NCBI GenBank assembly: GCA_001939145.1 | Contig: LSRX01000859.1 | Coordinates: forward strand, 7,647 to 71,646 | Direction: 5' to 3' | DNA: 64,000 nt | DNA from: Symbiodinium microadriaticum | Lineage: Eukaryota > Sar > Dinophyceae > Suessiales > Symbiodiniaceae | In this document: piece after piece, positions 1-12,650 of the stretch | Layout of the letters: the number at the start of each line of letters is the position of its first letter | Numbering within the stretch: position 1 is the first letter of the stretch | Notes under the pieces: generated by a model | What the model saw: only the letters and a program-made list of their open reading frames with translations | The model's database searches: none | Told to the model about the DNA's origin: nothing | Program-made: the position numbers and the translations under genes

Positions 1-220
1 TAAGTCATACCTATAATATAGCTAAGTCCTTTATTCGTTTATACTACTTACTATCTTGTCCTCAACACTTAGTAAGTTATACCTTGCCACATAGCATATT
101 TACTTAACTTATAACCTAATTTGCTTGATTTATAACTTAACATACAAGAGATAAGTAACTATATCAAGTCGCCTATTCATTTAATAACCACCCCGGCCCT
201 TTAAGTAGGGTTTAGGGTTT
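1..220. other. AT-rich stretch ending in telomere-like motif
   Basis: The first 190 bases are clearly richer in A and T than most of the window and hold no usable reading frame. At 206-220 the sequence reads GTAGGG-like then TTTAGGG, about two telomere-type units. Two units are too few to call an interstitial telomere. No function is assigned. Confidence 0.4.
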
Positions 221-2958
221 ACGTAAACCTTGAACCTTAAAGCTTATGTCGCAAGAGCGGCATTGGTCTTGTAGGGACTTTTGTAGTGTCTTTGGAAGCT
301 CCATTGCTCTAAACACTCTAGTGGAGACATTCTTGTGATTGCTGGAATGGGGAGTCGAAATGGACACCAGGAAACCCTCAACACCAGCCACAAGTCCAAA
401 ATGCCCAGCACAAAATACTCTTTTCCAAAGCTCTACTCCCCCTTCCCAAGCCCACTGATCCGTACAAACCCTGCACTCCAAACCCTCAAATCTCAACGTG
501 CTGGAACATAGGTCCCCTACTTCCAAGCAACCGTCAAACAACCTGACTTCAAGCCCCTTCCGACAAGCTGACGAGCAGCACAGCTTGAGTGCTCTGGGTA
601 CAGCCAGCACCACACTCTCGTTGAATTCACATCTTTTAAATGTAATATAACCTGAACAACGTCAAAGTCCCAAGCCTCGCAGTCTCAAACCCTCCTGACC
701 TACAGCCTCTAAATCCGAAATGCCCTAACAGCAAGGATCCCCTACACTGTCAAGCCCTCACCACCGGGTGTTTGGAAGTATTTGAGATGCCAGAATTGGG
801 GAAAACATCGACTCCAGACGAAGCCAGGGGAAGGGGGGTCACACATAAATGAACAGAAGACGTGGGGAACTCTTTCTGGCATGCTTTCTCGGCCCTTTTC
901 AATTAGAAGGCGATTGAAAGCTCAGTAAGCTATTCAAGCCTTGGTGTCTGTAGTCAGAGGGAGCTTACTTACATGGTGGGCACTGTTCAAACCATTCAAA
1001 GCCTCGGGGCCTTGCTATGGGCTACACCCGAGGCCCTGAACCCCGAACCCTAAGCCTGGAGTTCAAGGCTTTAGGGCGGCTCGGCTTACTAGAGTGGGGC
1101 CACAAAAAGTCAGGCACAAAAACTTGTCATTCGGCTTGCGGGAGTGGCTACTGTCTGTCGAAGCCTTTTTGCACATGTTGAACTCCAGGCTTCGAGACCC
1201 AGGCGACCCGCGTTGTGGCTGCATGTCGGGCAAGAGAGCCCGTCTAGTGGGATGCTCACAAGCATCAACTAAAAACGAATACGACCAAGACCTGAGATGG
1301 AATGGAGCTCTACGGCGCCGTCCTACACTAGCCATTGCCAGTCCAGTTGAGTTGGCTGCCTTCCGAAGAGGTGGTCGCATGACGAGCAGCATCTCCTTTG
1401 CCCCACGCCGCCGCAGCGCCTTTCCGAAAGGAACCCTAATCAACGTCGTGATCGGGACAGGCATTTTGTGTTCCCTTGTCCAACGTGCCTCCGATGAGTC
1501 TTGCGGGAAAAGGTGGCCGGATCTAGATGGTTGTAGGCAACCATCTGAGGGTTACTCAGATCTGCTCAATCATCATAACCACACATAGTCACTAGCCATA
1601 ATTCAAAAGTCTCCGAAATGCTTGGCCGTACCCCTAAGCTAACACCTCTGTTGTCATGTCCAGACTCAAGCGAAGCCCGAGTTTCAAAATCTCGACACCC
1701 ACTCCGAATCTCCTGCCATTTACGACCGAGCTTCGGATCCACCAGTGGGACCAGTTCAGCACAACGCCGAGGCTTTGCAATCGTCTCCCGGCCCCCGCTG
1801 TGTCCTCCTCCAGGCTAAGACGATTTGACGGGGAACCTGTGAAAGGAACCAGCTATGTAGCAACTTAGCCATGCCTGCAGCTACACAGGCTTGTGGCTGA
1901 GGCAAGTTCCAGATCTCCAAAGCAAAGCATTTTTTGTGCATTCTTAGCGAGCGCCGAGCGCCTGAACCATGGAATAGGCCTGGCCGCTGATGGACGGCGT
2001 AGAAGGACAAGTTGGCTTCCCAGACCGCAAAATTGAAGGTTAGCTGGTCCCTGGCGGTGCGGTAGGAAGGTCTTCGGCGTATGTGTTTGTACTTGCTGCT
2101 TCCGACATGCAGAACCACAGAAGTCCCGGCATGCGCAAAACTGAACCGGAAGCGCGAAGCTATGGATTGGACTGGCTAAATTCCTGACCTCGCCTGGTTG
2201 CATTCCAGGAAAGGAACTCTTTCATCCAGGCACATCCGATCAAGGAAGACTCCGGTGCCCGGAGGTCCCGATAATGCCAGGTGCCTAGCTCAGAGTTCGT
2301 TTCCTTTCGCTCAAAGGAGCAACTCTGCAGGTCAAGACAGCTACTGACAGCTAGTGTTGCAGCAGTGGGTCCGGCTACTTGCACTCCCGCATGGGTAGTA
2401 AAAGCGGTGCGCAGTTCCAGCCTTCGATCAAATAAGGTGGTGCCTGCAATGGATAACCCTTGGCGTGGTAGGACAGCATTTGATCCACACCCGTGTCGTC
2501 CGTAAGGTTGTACACGCCTCGGTTCAAGTAGGTCCGAGGCTTCGGAATTAGCACATCAGTACCGTCTATGATAGAGTCTGTGGTATGATGCCGCAATCGC
2601 TCGGCTGGAAGCGAACCTCGTTGACGCATGCTGATTGGCACTCAACATCTCCTCTTTTTTTGTGCAGCGGCCGAGTTGTTGTCAGGAAAACGCCTGTCTA
2701 AGCAAAACACGCCATCCTAAAGCTCCGACGCACATGAGCTGGCAATGGTGAGCTAGGACTGACCCGCAAAACATTGCACAGAAGCCCTGAGGTGCGACAT
2801 CCACAAAACCTTGGATAAAGCACTGAATATCCCTTACCCTGAGAATGTGGGATAATGTTGATAAAATAGGATTCCTCTATAGGCTAGACAAGGTTCAATG
2901 ACGTTTTGTTGGAGCCATGGTCTGGGGCCTGCAATGTTTGTCTAACTCTTTGGGGATT
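221..2958. other. no recognisable gene
   Basis: Only short overlapping frames on both strands occur, the longest being 164 codons at 1094-1588 (plus) mirrored by a 133-codon frame on the minus strand. None shows a known domain, a membrane segment or consistent composition. Unrecognised small exons cannot be excluded. Confidence 0.4.
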
Positions 2959-3966
2959 TTAAGGTATACATGGTGACACCATTCCGGGTTGTTCCGATCC
3001 CTTTCTTGTCGGATCAGGCGGTCCAGATTTTGCAGTACCTCCTACATTCCATGGTCGGGAGGATTTAGCACAAACCTCAGACCAAGAATCAAAAGCTGAC
3101 TCAGGTTTGCTTACCCTCTTGCAGCCATGGTGCAAACCTGCAAGGCCTCTTCGTAGATTGTCTGCCTTTCCGGATGCAGCGGCGAGGCCCACGCCACCCT
3201 GCCACCTGGGGGCCGCAGCGCCCGGAGCCTGGCAGTGCCCGTTTGCCAAGGGAGCAACACCGGAACCGTTGTGCTGAGTTCCTAACAAAGGGCCAGGCAG
3301 CACGAACGCTTCCACGGTCTCAGGCGTGACATCGTTTATGATCAGCTTTCCATCGACATATAAGAGAAACTCCGCCGAGCTGAAGGCTCGGTGGGACAGC
3401 ATCTTCATAAGCCTCGAACGGCGTGTGCGCGCGAAGGGCGGCGGGATGCTACTGATCATGCTGTCGCTCAGAATGACCACGTGCCATTCTCCCAGCCGCG
3501 GCAGCACGCAAGATGAAACTTCAGTCGACTTTGACAAAAAGCAAGCGTTCTCCAGCTCAGCTTCTGGCACAGACGCTCTCGCACTGGCTTCGTCGAAGAA
3601 TATAAAGAAGCAGAGGTTAGGGCCACTGGTTTGTGGAAACGACAGATCAACCTTGTCGTATGCCCCGGTCACCGTTGTTACGACGACGAATCGACAAGGC
3701 TGCGAGCTGTTTCGTTTGCCATGGAATCGCCGGTGGTCCACAGGTATCGGAAAGGTAAATGAAGGCAGCAAGGCCGGACACGGATCCACAACCCTGTCGA
3801 GCCGATCCAGCAATGGCTCCGAGGTATGTAAGACCTGCAGTACTTGCCTGCCTTGTTCCACAAGCTCGCTCCAACTCACGACCATCGTTGCAGCAATAAT
3901 GGCGACACCGCATAGGAGGATAATCTGCACAAGTCGGCGGTGAAGCATCTTGTCATCGGGTGCCAC
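2959..3966 (-). CDS. type II membrane protein with DUF616/TOD1-like glycosyltransferase-type domain
   Basis: The frame has 335 codons from ATG at 3966. Residues 11-31 are a hydrophobic segment preceded by HRR, as expected for a signal anchor of a Golgi/ER type II protein. Residues 93-103 (FVVVTTVTGAYD) resemble the first strand of the DUF616 fold. They are followed by a CFFIFFDE stretch (119-126), an Arg-rich RTRRSRLMKMLSHRAF segment (180-195) and LYVDGKLIIND (202-212), which matches the family pattern of a basic helix followed by a strand with a D-containing metal or sugar-nucleotide site. Plant members are linked to cell-wall polysaccharide glycosylation; the substrate here is unknown. After about residue 228 the sequence becomes Gly/Ala/Pro-rich and loses family character, so I infer an unmarked intron near 3280 and that the real C-terminus lies elsewhere. 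The tail given here is probably wrong. It could also be a retroposed fragment. Confidence 0.55.
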   Translation of the reverse strand: MAPDDKMLHRRLVQIILLCGVAIIAATMVVSWSELVEQGRQVLQVLHTSEPLLDRLDRVVDPCPALLPSFTFPIPVDHRRFHGKRNSSQPCRFVVVTTVTGAYDKVDLSFPQTSGPNLCFFIFFDEASARASVPEAELENACFLSKSTEVSSCVLPRLGEWHVVILSDSMISSIPPPFARTRRSRLMKMLSHRAFSSAEFLLYVDGKLIINDVTPETVEAFVLPGPLLGTQHNGSGVAPLANGHCQAPGAAAPRWQGGVGLAAASGKADNLRRGLAGLHHGCKRVSKPESAFDSWSEVCAKSSRPWNVGGTAKSGPPDPTRKGSEQPGMVSPCIP

Positions 3967-6900
3967 TCATGGCTTCCATGGGCTTCAAGGACATGCCACA
4001 AGCTTGATGCACTTAGGGACATGAAACTCGAAGGTCACATTCTGCACGAAGCGACCTCATGCGACTTCTTGCTCAGGCTGAACGTGGCTCGCGACTTTGT
4101 GATGACAGTCGATTCCAGCTTCGAGGTCCGAGTTTCGGCATAGTCGCACTGACCAGAGCAATCTACCTCGCTTGACTACAAGAGAACCCATTCAGACCCA
4201 CCAGTGTTGCTAAAGCCGGTAGCTAGAACTCATGCTGCCAGAATATGTGTCATGGTCAACTCGAGAGTCGATACGTGCCGAACTGCAAGAGGCAAGCGCT
4301 CGAGAAAGCTTGAAGACTTCACGCATTACTGTAATTGTTTGGCTCGGCTGCAGGTTTGCGAATTTTTTCGGCTATCCCCCAGCTGGAGCTGGACAAAACC
4401 CCGTTGCCAAAGGGGCCTGTTTTGGGCCAGATTTCGGTCCTTTTGGGTAAGCGGTTTTTCATGCCAACAGCCAGGCTTGACACTGCACGGATCTCCTGCT
4501 GCATGCTGCAGCCTCCAAGCTGGCAAAACAACTGTACAGGCCCTGCCGGCCCAGAGAAAACAGATCAGGATTTGAGATTCCCTAGTGGAGGACGAAAGCA
4601 GAAACCACTTGCAGCTGGCTTTCCTCCTCGCGCCACTGCTATAAGCGGGCTTTCAACCTCCACCCTGGAGATCGTGAGCAGTCAGTGCTCGCATTCGCTA
4701 GTTATTTAAACTGCAAGCCGTCAGACGTTCTGCCGGCGCTTCGCAAGGCTTTTGCATCAAGCAAGTGTGCACAGCCTCCGCTGCGAACCACCGGATGGCT
4801 TGTGCAAACAGCTATCAATGAGGGTCTCCGCGACGAAGAGACAGCACATCACCCATGTAACCCAAATTGCGATTAGCACAGGGGGCAGCCGAAAATAACC
4901 AAACTAGACACTGACAGAGCTTCGCAGGCTAACAGGTGCAGCCCAAAGAAATCTCACCTGAGCCATCCGCGAAAGACGGTGGCCACAGAGTCTTCAATTT
5001 CCTGCGAGAAAAGGAAAAACCGGGATAGCACTTGCAGGTACGTTACTCTGCACAGCATCAAGCATGGCCACAGGGTAAAGCAATTGCATGTCACTGTTGA
5101 CGCACGTCCCTGGCCTCTGACTTTCTAGAGTGTCCTAGACTCAACCCATCAGGAATCGGAGACGACCTGCATCAGCAAGAGATGCGATCACTAGCATCTC
5201 GCACCCAAGCACTGCACACTCTGCAGCAGCGATTGCCTCCAGACCACATTCTTGGACCAGCTTGGCGAGCTCTGCATCTCTGCCTCGCTTTCAGGCCGAG
5301 TTAGGGTATGCCGGTGTGCCATTAAGCGTCTTCCTGCAAAGGCGAATACTACCATCATGTCTAAGACCACTTCACTCAAGGGGGAATGCCCTTCGAAGGC
5401 TGCGGCTGGATGCATCTTCCTGCAAAATGGCTATGAAGGAATGTGTGCGACTAGTTTCAGTGGCGACAAGAATCTACATGCCAAAATCTGAAAGGTATTA
5501 ACAGCCTACCCAGTGAACCATGCTGAGGTTCAACGGCTTGCGCTAGCCGCCACATAGCCGCAATGGCAATCTAACAAAGGCAGCAAGACGTGACACTGTC
5601 CTTGAAGGCTGCCCGCCAAGATGTACAGCGGTCCAACATGGCCTAGCCGAGCCAGGAATATGCCTCTCCGTCCCACCCTGAGCTCTTCGCGACCGAAAGC
5701 AAGATCGTGGAACAGGGAACTATGGCACCGATTTCCTGGATTCACCAGATGTATGCATAGATCAGCAAAGAGGACGTCTGACTCATGTACAGCTCACAAG
5801 CGCCACTGGCATAAGACGGTTAATTCTTTACCCGAACTCTTGCTCTGACATCCTCAATCCTCAAACACACGTGTAGGACACTGGATGCTGTTGCAAATCA
5901 CGCAGAACCTGAATCCGCCAGTGGCGCTTCAGCAAGATTTGCTTATCTCCCTCGTGCAGTTTGCCATTGCCTTCCCGAAGCTGCGGCTCTCATGGCCCTG
6001 TTCGACTTGCTGCTGGAAGACCTTCCAAACCGCAGATGTGCAATTTGCTCAGTCGCGAACGGTGCAGACGGGGGTCCCATCTTACAGCATTAAGCCGCCG
6101 GGTGCGTCGATGTAAGTAAAATCTTTCAGGCCAGCCCCCACCCATGCATGAGAGGTGCTGAGCCGCAGGCATCGCGGAGAGCGGCCGCGACCTCGAGATT
6201 TGTTTAGCACAGGCCACGCTATGACGCTTCTTGGTGGGTGCAGCTGAGGGAAGTCTGTGTATCCTCAGTGTCGCATCGGGAATCGGTTCACAAACTGAGC
6301 CTTCTTTTAAAGCAGAGATTGGAGTGGAACCGACATGCTGTCAATGGCAATGGGATACAGACAGCACCGACCGACTTTGGGATCAGCACCTAATCCGCAG
6401 GTTCGGGACACAGTATCGGTCCCATAGATTTGCCAAAAAGACCAGAAATTTTTTCCCATGTCACGCAACGTTGGCACCTTTCACTGTTGCATCTTAAAGA
6501 CCCCGATTGTTAATCAATGTCCTGCTACTAACTTGCCCTATACTCCAGTCTCCTCGAATGCAGACGCGACCGCGGCGCTTCATCTGCCGATGTCATAACG
6601 GTTGAGATCCAGACATCCAGGTAACCCTTTGGGAGCTCCTCTCGGTGGAGTCGCTGTCGTGCATGCCTTAGCAGTCCCGCAGGCATTGACTGCCGCGAAA
6701 GAGCGTCCCACGAAACAAGGAACTGGATCTGGGCTCAGGGTCAGAAGCACGGGTTCTGACATGTTCTGACTGAGCAAATTACAGTTGCGCCTAAGTTGCA
6801 TGACATGGTGTCTACCGTGCAACCCCAACTCTCCACAACCTCAGATCACATAAACGTCATCCTTGGAGGCGTACTTCTCCCCAAAAATGACCTGCTGTTT

Positions 6901-7504
6901 GCTTTTTGAATCGAAGCGGAGGCTGTGCTATGCAATCATGACGCTTGCATGGCCGCTTCCCTGTAGTAATCCGCCGAGGTTGTGGCGTTTCCGTTCATTA
7001 TTCAGACTCAGAACATCCATTAATCACCCCGCGAGCATGCTTTTTGGGGCCTCCCACGCGTTCCGTTGTTCAACAAAAAAAAGACTGTGCATGTGAACAA
7101 GCTGCTGGTGCGTTGCTATCAGTGTGGTTGCGCGACAACACATGTTGTATATCGCCTGCAAAGGCAAGCCCGACCAGCTTCAAATAAATTTCACAACACT
7201 CCACAACAGAAGACCGCTCCAACGAGCTTGCGATCGGCCCGCGCACTTTTTGCTCTGGCATGGGAACAGGCAGTCCATCGAAGTCAGTCAAACAAAAGAT
7301 TGACGCATCATGACGCATCCGAACAGATCCCCGGACCCACGCTTGGCACGAGAGTTCGCCAATTCCCCCACAAAATTCTCCGAGTGAGATTCCGATCGGG
7401 CGACACCAGGCGACAGCAAAGGGGACAGCCGAACGCCATCAGTCTGCGCAGAGCTATTCCACTATTCATATCAGGAAACCGACCGCTTCGACGCGAGTCC
7501 CTCT
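3967..7504. other. no recognisable gene
   Basis: Small overlapping frames only, up to 181 codons (7066-7611 plus, lying opposite the relic that starts at 7505). None carries motifs I recognise. Base composition is close to the window average and no repeat array stands out. Confidence 0.4.
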
Positions 7505-7870
7505 CTAGAAACTGCCCAAGCGAAGAACAAGTGGCCAAACCGGCTGTTCCACTAGCGCCGATTGAGGGCCCCCCTTGGACGGCCAGTCAGCTAGATTGGC
7601 ATTGGCTGTAAGCATTGACTCGCAACTTAAGGAGCTAACCTTCCAAAACGCAGAAACGAGCTTACAGACGTCTTCTTTCGAGGAATAGCCCTTGATCAAG
7701 GCTCCCTCGATTGCCTCCGAATCTATGAACAGCAGAGCCTCCGCCCCCTTGACGACCGATGAGAAGAATTTCAGGGCAACGATCGGCCCCACCATTTCGA
7801 TCATGACAATCTGAACCTTGCATGGGAACCACTTCTTCTTGATCTTCTTTTCAAAGCCCGGCGACGAGAA
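7505..7870 (-). pseudogene. RNase H domain fragment of the 7.5-8.8 kb retroelement
   Basis: The 99-codon frame (7505-7804), plus the 20 codons before its first Met in the same frame (from about 7867), reads as an RNase H domain. A WFPCKVQIVMIEMVGPIVAL segment supplies the helix with the catalytic Glu. KGAEALLFIDSEAIEGALIK supplies the strand with the catalytic Asp. NLADWPSKG near the end matches the C-terminal Asp of the site, often followed by PSR or PSK in this family. The first catalytic Asp of the fold is not visible in this frame. It directly follows the RT segment at higher coordinates, as expected for a pol protein. Confidence 0.65.
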
Positions 7871-8250
7871 CTGGAGGGGTTTCGGCGGCGAACGCCTTTC
7901 AAAGACCCTCCGCCGATCCGGTCCAGCCTTCTCGCTTCCGAGGGTCGGCTGCGAAACCTTCCGTGAAGTTAATTACGTCTGCCTTGCAAAACAACCTCGG
8001 CTCGATCGGGCTCGGAAGGCCAAATATGACGAGCATCCTCCATTCTCTCTGGAGACTCTGGAGACGACGAGCTCGGTTCAGGTACTGCTTCTCGGACAGA
8101 GCACGCGGGAAAACCTTCCCCAAAGCCTGGGACGCTCCGAACCTGGGCTGGCCTTGAAGCTTCCCAACTGTGCAAGGATCGAGCACGTCAGACTGGAGGA
8201 TGGAGTCGATCTGCTTGATCAGTGCCTCCTTCGTCTGGCGAGATCGTAAG

Positions 8251-8791
8251 TCACTCCAAAAATGCACCGCGAGGCAGATCTCTGCAACTTGTTCTGATCA
8301 AAACGACTGCCAACCACAGAGCTGCATCGTGAGCTGAAAGAGCAGACAAGGCGACCTTATCGTCGTAGAAGCCGAACGCCGCAAACATGTACAGCTTCGC
8401 GAGAACCTCGATGACACAGGCTGAGCACCTGTTATAGCTGTCGACCGCTGACACCAGCCAGCGAGTGCCCAATCATAAAAAAAAACTTCGGGCGGCCATC
8501 TGCCGGATCCTTCAGGCAAATAACACTAGACTTATGCCACTTATGCGCAGGCCTGATCAGCACTTGGCGATATGCAGTCCTCTCATCAAGCACGCACCCT
8601 TCAAAGGGCAAGTGCTTGTGAACGACTTCGAGTCTTTGAACGTGTATCCAGTCCTCGGCTTCCACGAATGCGGCCACCTCGGCCTCGCCTGCGAGCGGCC
8701 CAAGACAAGACCCCAACATCCCCGACAATGTCAAAGCGAAGCAGCAAGCGATCCGCGACATTGCCATCCGGGGACTTTGTCGCTGCAGCAA
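8251..8791 (-). pseudogene. reverse transcriptase fragment of the 7.5-8.8 kb retroelement
   Basis: Two overlapping frames, 8432-8791 and 8251-8472, carry the palm subdomain. The first has HLPFEGCVLDERTAYRQVLI, with the catalytic Asp in DERTAYRQ, then a KDPADGRPKFFFMIGHSLAG stretch equivalent to the conserved phenylalanine/glycine turn before the second motif. The second frame has AFGFYDDKVALSALS, where FYDD replaces YxDD. A frame change separates the two, so no intact RT could be made. The fingers subdomain upstream of 8791 is not recognisable. Confidence 0.6.
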
Positions 8792-11700
8792 AATGCTCGA
8801 GAGAGCACGATGCGCTCATGCATGCCTTACGGGTCAGTTTTGGGATGCTGCTGCCAAGGAGCTCGTGCTCACAGGACCGAGGCCGCACAAGAGCATATCC
8901 CCACCGTGCAGTGTCAACGACGTTCGAGCTGAATGTTTCTTCGGTCATGAGTGCCCTCAGCTGCACGCACTGGGTCAAGGGCAGCCAACGTGCCTGGACA
9001 GAGCACGGCCTGCTTGGCCATGCTGGCGCAAGCACTGACGCGTGGATCCGTGCCTGATTGCTGTCGGTTTGTGGCAGTCACTGCAGTAGCTCGCGATCCG
9101 CCGGCTGTCGCGAACGTGGATAGCTCCGAGCCGGAGCGGCACGCAATCAGCGACCCGCACGTGCGGCGCAGGCTCCGTGGTGTCCCGGATGGATCCCCGG
9201 CGGAGCTTGCCGACCGTATGACTACACGAGCAAGACAGATGCTGGCTGAAGTGCGCACGGAGCACGGTTGACGTGTTATGAAGCGCTCCGAGCATGACTG
9301 ATCCAAAGATGAAGAAGAGGTTCTGAGGATGTCGGGTATGGAACCAGCACCGCAGCCGGCTCAAGCTGGAGTGTCCCGCCCTCCTGCAGGCGCGGGTGGC
9401 TGAGAGAGCTTAGCAAGCAGGCTGCCGCCGCCCGCCTAGAACAGGCCGGGATGGACGGACGGATGGTCCGATTGGACACTCGGTCCAACAACGGCATCAT
9501 GTATCAGCGTACACACTCGTATTACCTTTTCACTCGCATGGGTGAGGCGATTTGCACGCCAGCCACATTGAACGAATATGCGACATGAGACGAGCGCTGA
9601 TCTGCAAAGTCTCTGGTGGTTGGCTCGACATGACAGGTGCTGAGGCCTCTTCGTCGCAGACGCCATGAGTCATACCGGCATAGGCACGAAATGTTGTCCT
9701 GGCATGAAAGTTCTGAACATTCAGGAGGTAAAGAGCACTTCCCCCGATGCCTGAGACCGGCAGCTTCGAGGCGCGCCCGGCCCATCTGAGCTGTGCTTAG
9801 TGGCACCTTGAGCTCGACAGCTTCTGACAGCTTCTGACCCTCGACGACCCCCACAGAAACTCCAGGGCTAGGTGCTCGCTCAGTCCGAGGTTAGCGCGAC
9901 AGGATCTTCGGCACCATGAAAGATGTGCACTGGCACATCCTGCAGAAAGCTTCTGAAACGCAACATGTCGATACATAGGAGAGGGCTGCACAGGGCAATC
10001 GACCAGAGAATCCAGAGCTCTCTTCAAAGATGATGGGTGTTGGATGAGATTCTGACGAATGCTCAGGCTGCCGTGAATGCCGTGAGCGATCCCATCAAAA
10101 TTGAAGTCGATGGCCACCCACCCTTTAGCAGCGCGATCGCGTCATGGCTGTTCAGCTAAACTATTTTTTATCGACCAGTCGATCGACAACATGCCGCTCA
10201 TCCAGGCTGTGTCTGTGATCGTCTTCCATGGCTGTCGTGTGGTGGCGATCGCCCGCGAAATAGGAGGAGGGATCCATGCATGCTGGCAGAAAGAGAGCTC
10301 AAGGGCGCAATGCAGTCCGGGTTTGCGGGGCTCAAGGAGAGCCATGAGAGCCAGAGCGAAGGGCGTCCAAACCCAAGATGCTGGGATTGCTGGGCCAGTT
10401 CCAAGGCCAGCCCACGTCGATCGGACCCACTTCAGTGAGAAACCACGCAGCGGGTCGTTTCGACACGATTTTTTGTGAAGTCTGGAAAACGTCGACTTGC
10501 CTCCATGGCTGCGGGGGCAGCTACACCTAAAATACGCTCGGCTGAGCCACCTGGTTGCCCAAAATGGCCACGGCCAATCAGCCCCGTGTTAAAACAACGA
10601 CCGGATCAAGGCATGCGGTTGCACGAGACTGCTGCTCCTAACCCAGACCAACTTCACCGGCATTAGGAGAACGTCATAATCTTCAATAACGTTGGCCAGA
10701 TAATGGTCTCAGATACCTGCGTCCGTTCCGCTCTAACCGTAGTCGTCATTCTCGGGTTCTCTTCTGCTTCCTTGATGATTTTATTCCGATCATTGGGTCA
10801 ATGCTCTCACGGTCTTGCATGCATGTGTTGCAATTTGCAAATATTGGGGCCTGTTAGGGACTTGCCTGACTGCTGACGAATAATGCAGTCCTCAAGTTCT
10901 TCATACAAAACAACGTCACATTAATTGGCTTCAACCGGCAGTTGAGTCTGTCTGATTCTTAATTGCTTCTCGGATTTCGATGATTTTAAACTGACGCGAT
11001 TACAAACAAGGCCTAACTGAATTCAATTAGTCTTAGTATGTTTCAACTGATGTAGATGTCAATGTGATTGTCACTGGCTGCAATCGACCGCAAATTCAAT
11101 TGGTCTCACCTGCGTTTGTCAACTTGAATTGGTACTGGTAGTTAATGGCTTGCAGTAGATCTCTGACTGGCGTTACCTTTCTTGAGAACCCGTCATGCTA
11201 AGACTGTGTTTGACAATGAGGTGGGGGCGGCACCACCCCCACCGCCCCACCCCTCCGCTTTCTGCTTAGGTCGTGCAGGCTTGATTTCACTAAATGAACC
11301 TGCGTTGATTTCTTTGTGACTTCTACTGAATCTTGGGACCGACAGCAAGTTGGGAATGTCGACTACCTTTCAAAACAAAACGGGACACTGTGATAGTGCA
11401 CTGTTAGAGAATTGAAACTTTGTTTACGCACTTCAAGTCTGTGGCCTGGCCTATGCTCAAGCTTAGTATTCAATTCTCAACTTTAAGCCTCAGATAGCAA
11501 AGATGCTTCAGCCTTGTGTAATTTCACTTGGCGCTCAATTCATTTTCGTTGGTTTTTGATTTTGCAAACATGAGCGCTCCCACTCGGACTCGTCAGATGA
11601 TAGATGTCAGTTCATGTCCGCATTGATACTCGTTTAATTCGAGTTGTTTGGAATCCAATTGAAAGGCCTTGGACTCAAGGGACAGGATGGCGAATAATGA

Positions 11701-12614
11701 TACTAACATTGAGTTTCAATCGTACCCCATACTACACTACAGGGATACACCACGAAACGTGGGGGGGATAATCTACCACTCTTCGGGTTGGCACTTCGCA
11801 AAGTGCCGCGCAGGCCCGGAGGTAGAGGCAGAGGCGAGGTCGCATAGTGAATGAAGGTCCCCCCAAGAATTGTCAAGGACGGCCATCAAGCACTCTGTGT
11901 GACACAGGACTGCTCCTTGTTGTGTTTGTTGCTCCTATGCAAATCTTTAAGGACATCTGCGTGGAAAGTTTCAATGCGGACCTCTGCGTGCTTTGCCGAG
12001 CGGAAGAGGAGCCGCAAGGCCCCGGCCAGCACTGCCTGATCAACGAAGACATCGGCGGCAGGCTGAGACGGCTAAGCAGTACAGGGCCGCCTGTGGTCAT
12101 CTACGAATCTTTCAGAAGTTGCGTGAATCCATCTTGTGTTGACTCCGTGAACAAAGGAGGATACCATTCATCCAGGCAATCTCCCTACCCCGCTCCGGGC
12201 ATGTCTTGGTCGTAACAGCCCCAACATGGGCATAATGGACATGTCATAGTGATGCCACCCTACGACATGGCTTCGCGAAGAATCCTGCCCGCTTCCCGGT
12301 CCAAGTCAGAAAGCAACTGGAATCTCTGAGCAAACATGTAGGGCAAGCAAGCCTTGTTGTCACTGCAAGGATACAGCACACGTTATAACAGCATCGAGGA
12401 CTTCCCCTGGCCTCATCCTCGAAATCTTTGGCTTTGGTACGAGCCTTATGACAGCCAGTGCGAGGCAAACAAAAAGACCTGTCATTCCTTAAAGCCCTTT
12501 CATCCTGTGGCCGCAACTTTGATGGCAAATTTAGCTTCAAATTTGATCAGGGACCAGGCAAAGTGAATTGTCAAAGGCCACATCCAAGCCAACGTCGGGG
12601 GACGTCTATCTGTG
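8792..12614. other. no recognisable gene
   Basis: Frames up to 161 codons occur near 8.5-9.3 kb but overlap on both strands without motifs. A frame at 8951-9271 (plus) is Arg/Ala-rich and could be an exon, but nothing identifies it. From about 10670 to 11650 the sequence is richer in A and T and has almost no reading frames, so it is probably intergenic. Confidence 0.4.
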
Positions 12615-12615
12615 C

Positions 12616-12646
<31 letters not shown>

Positions 12647-12650
12647 TATG
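12615..12650. repeat. (TA)n microsatellite
   Basis: An uninterrupted run of alternating A and T with a single G interruption. Simple-sequence repeat only. Confidence 0.9.

Larger units (their letters stand above)
7505..8791 (-). mobile_element. retroelement relic: reverse transcriptase plus RNase H
   Basis: Reading the minus strand from 8791 downward, successive frames give RT-like and then RNase H-like segments in the expected order. The frame changes at least three times and no frame is long, so the element is dead. The RT part has DERTAYRQV, the palm strand containing the first catalytic Asp, and a GFYDDK motif at about 8370-8390 in place of the usual YxDD box. A linker segment (7899-8267) includes LIKQIDSIL and FGASQALGKV. 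The RNase H part has the Glu-containing IEMVGPIVAL, FIDSE and ADWPSKG. The combination recalls RT-RNase H proteins abundant in dinoflagellate genomes. Whether it belongs to a DIRS-like, gypsy-like or other class cannot be decided without integrase or recombinase sequence, and I saw neither. Confidence 0.7.

Noticed and set aside
206-220. Telomere-like TTTAGGG units near the window start
   Set aside because: Only about two units are present, with no array, so no telomere or interstitial telomere can be claimed.
5420-5440. GCAAAATGGCTATG resembles the reverse of the DinoSL
   Set aside because: The central 11 nt match but the conserved GGCTCAAG end does not.
10554-10574. CCCAAAATGGCCACGG resembles the reverse of the DinoSL
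   Set aside because: Only about 15 of 21 positions match and no processed-gene sequence follows, so it is not distinguishable from chance.
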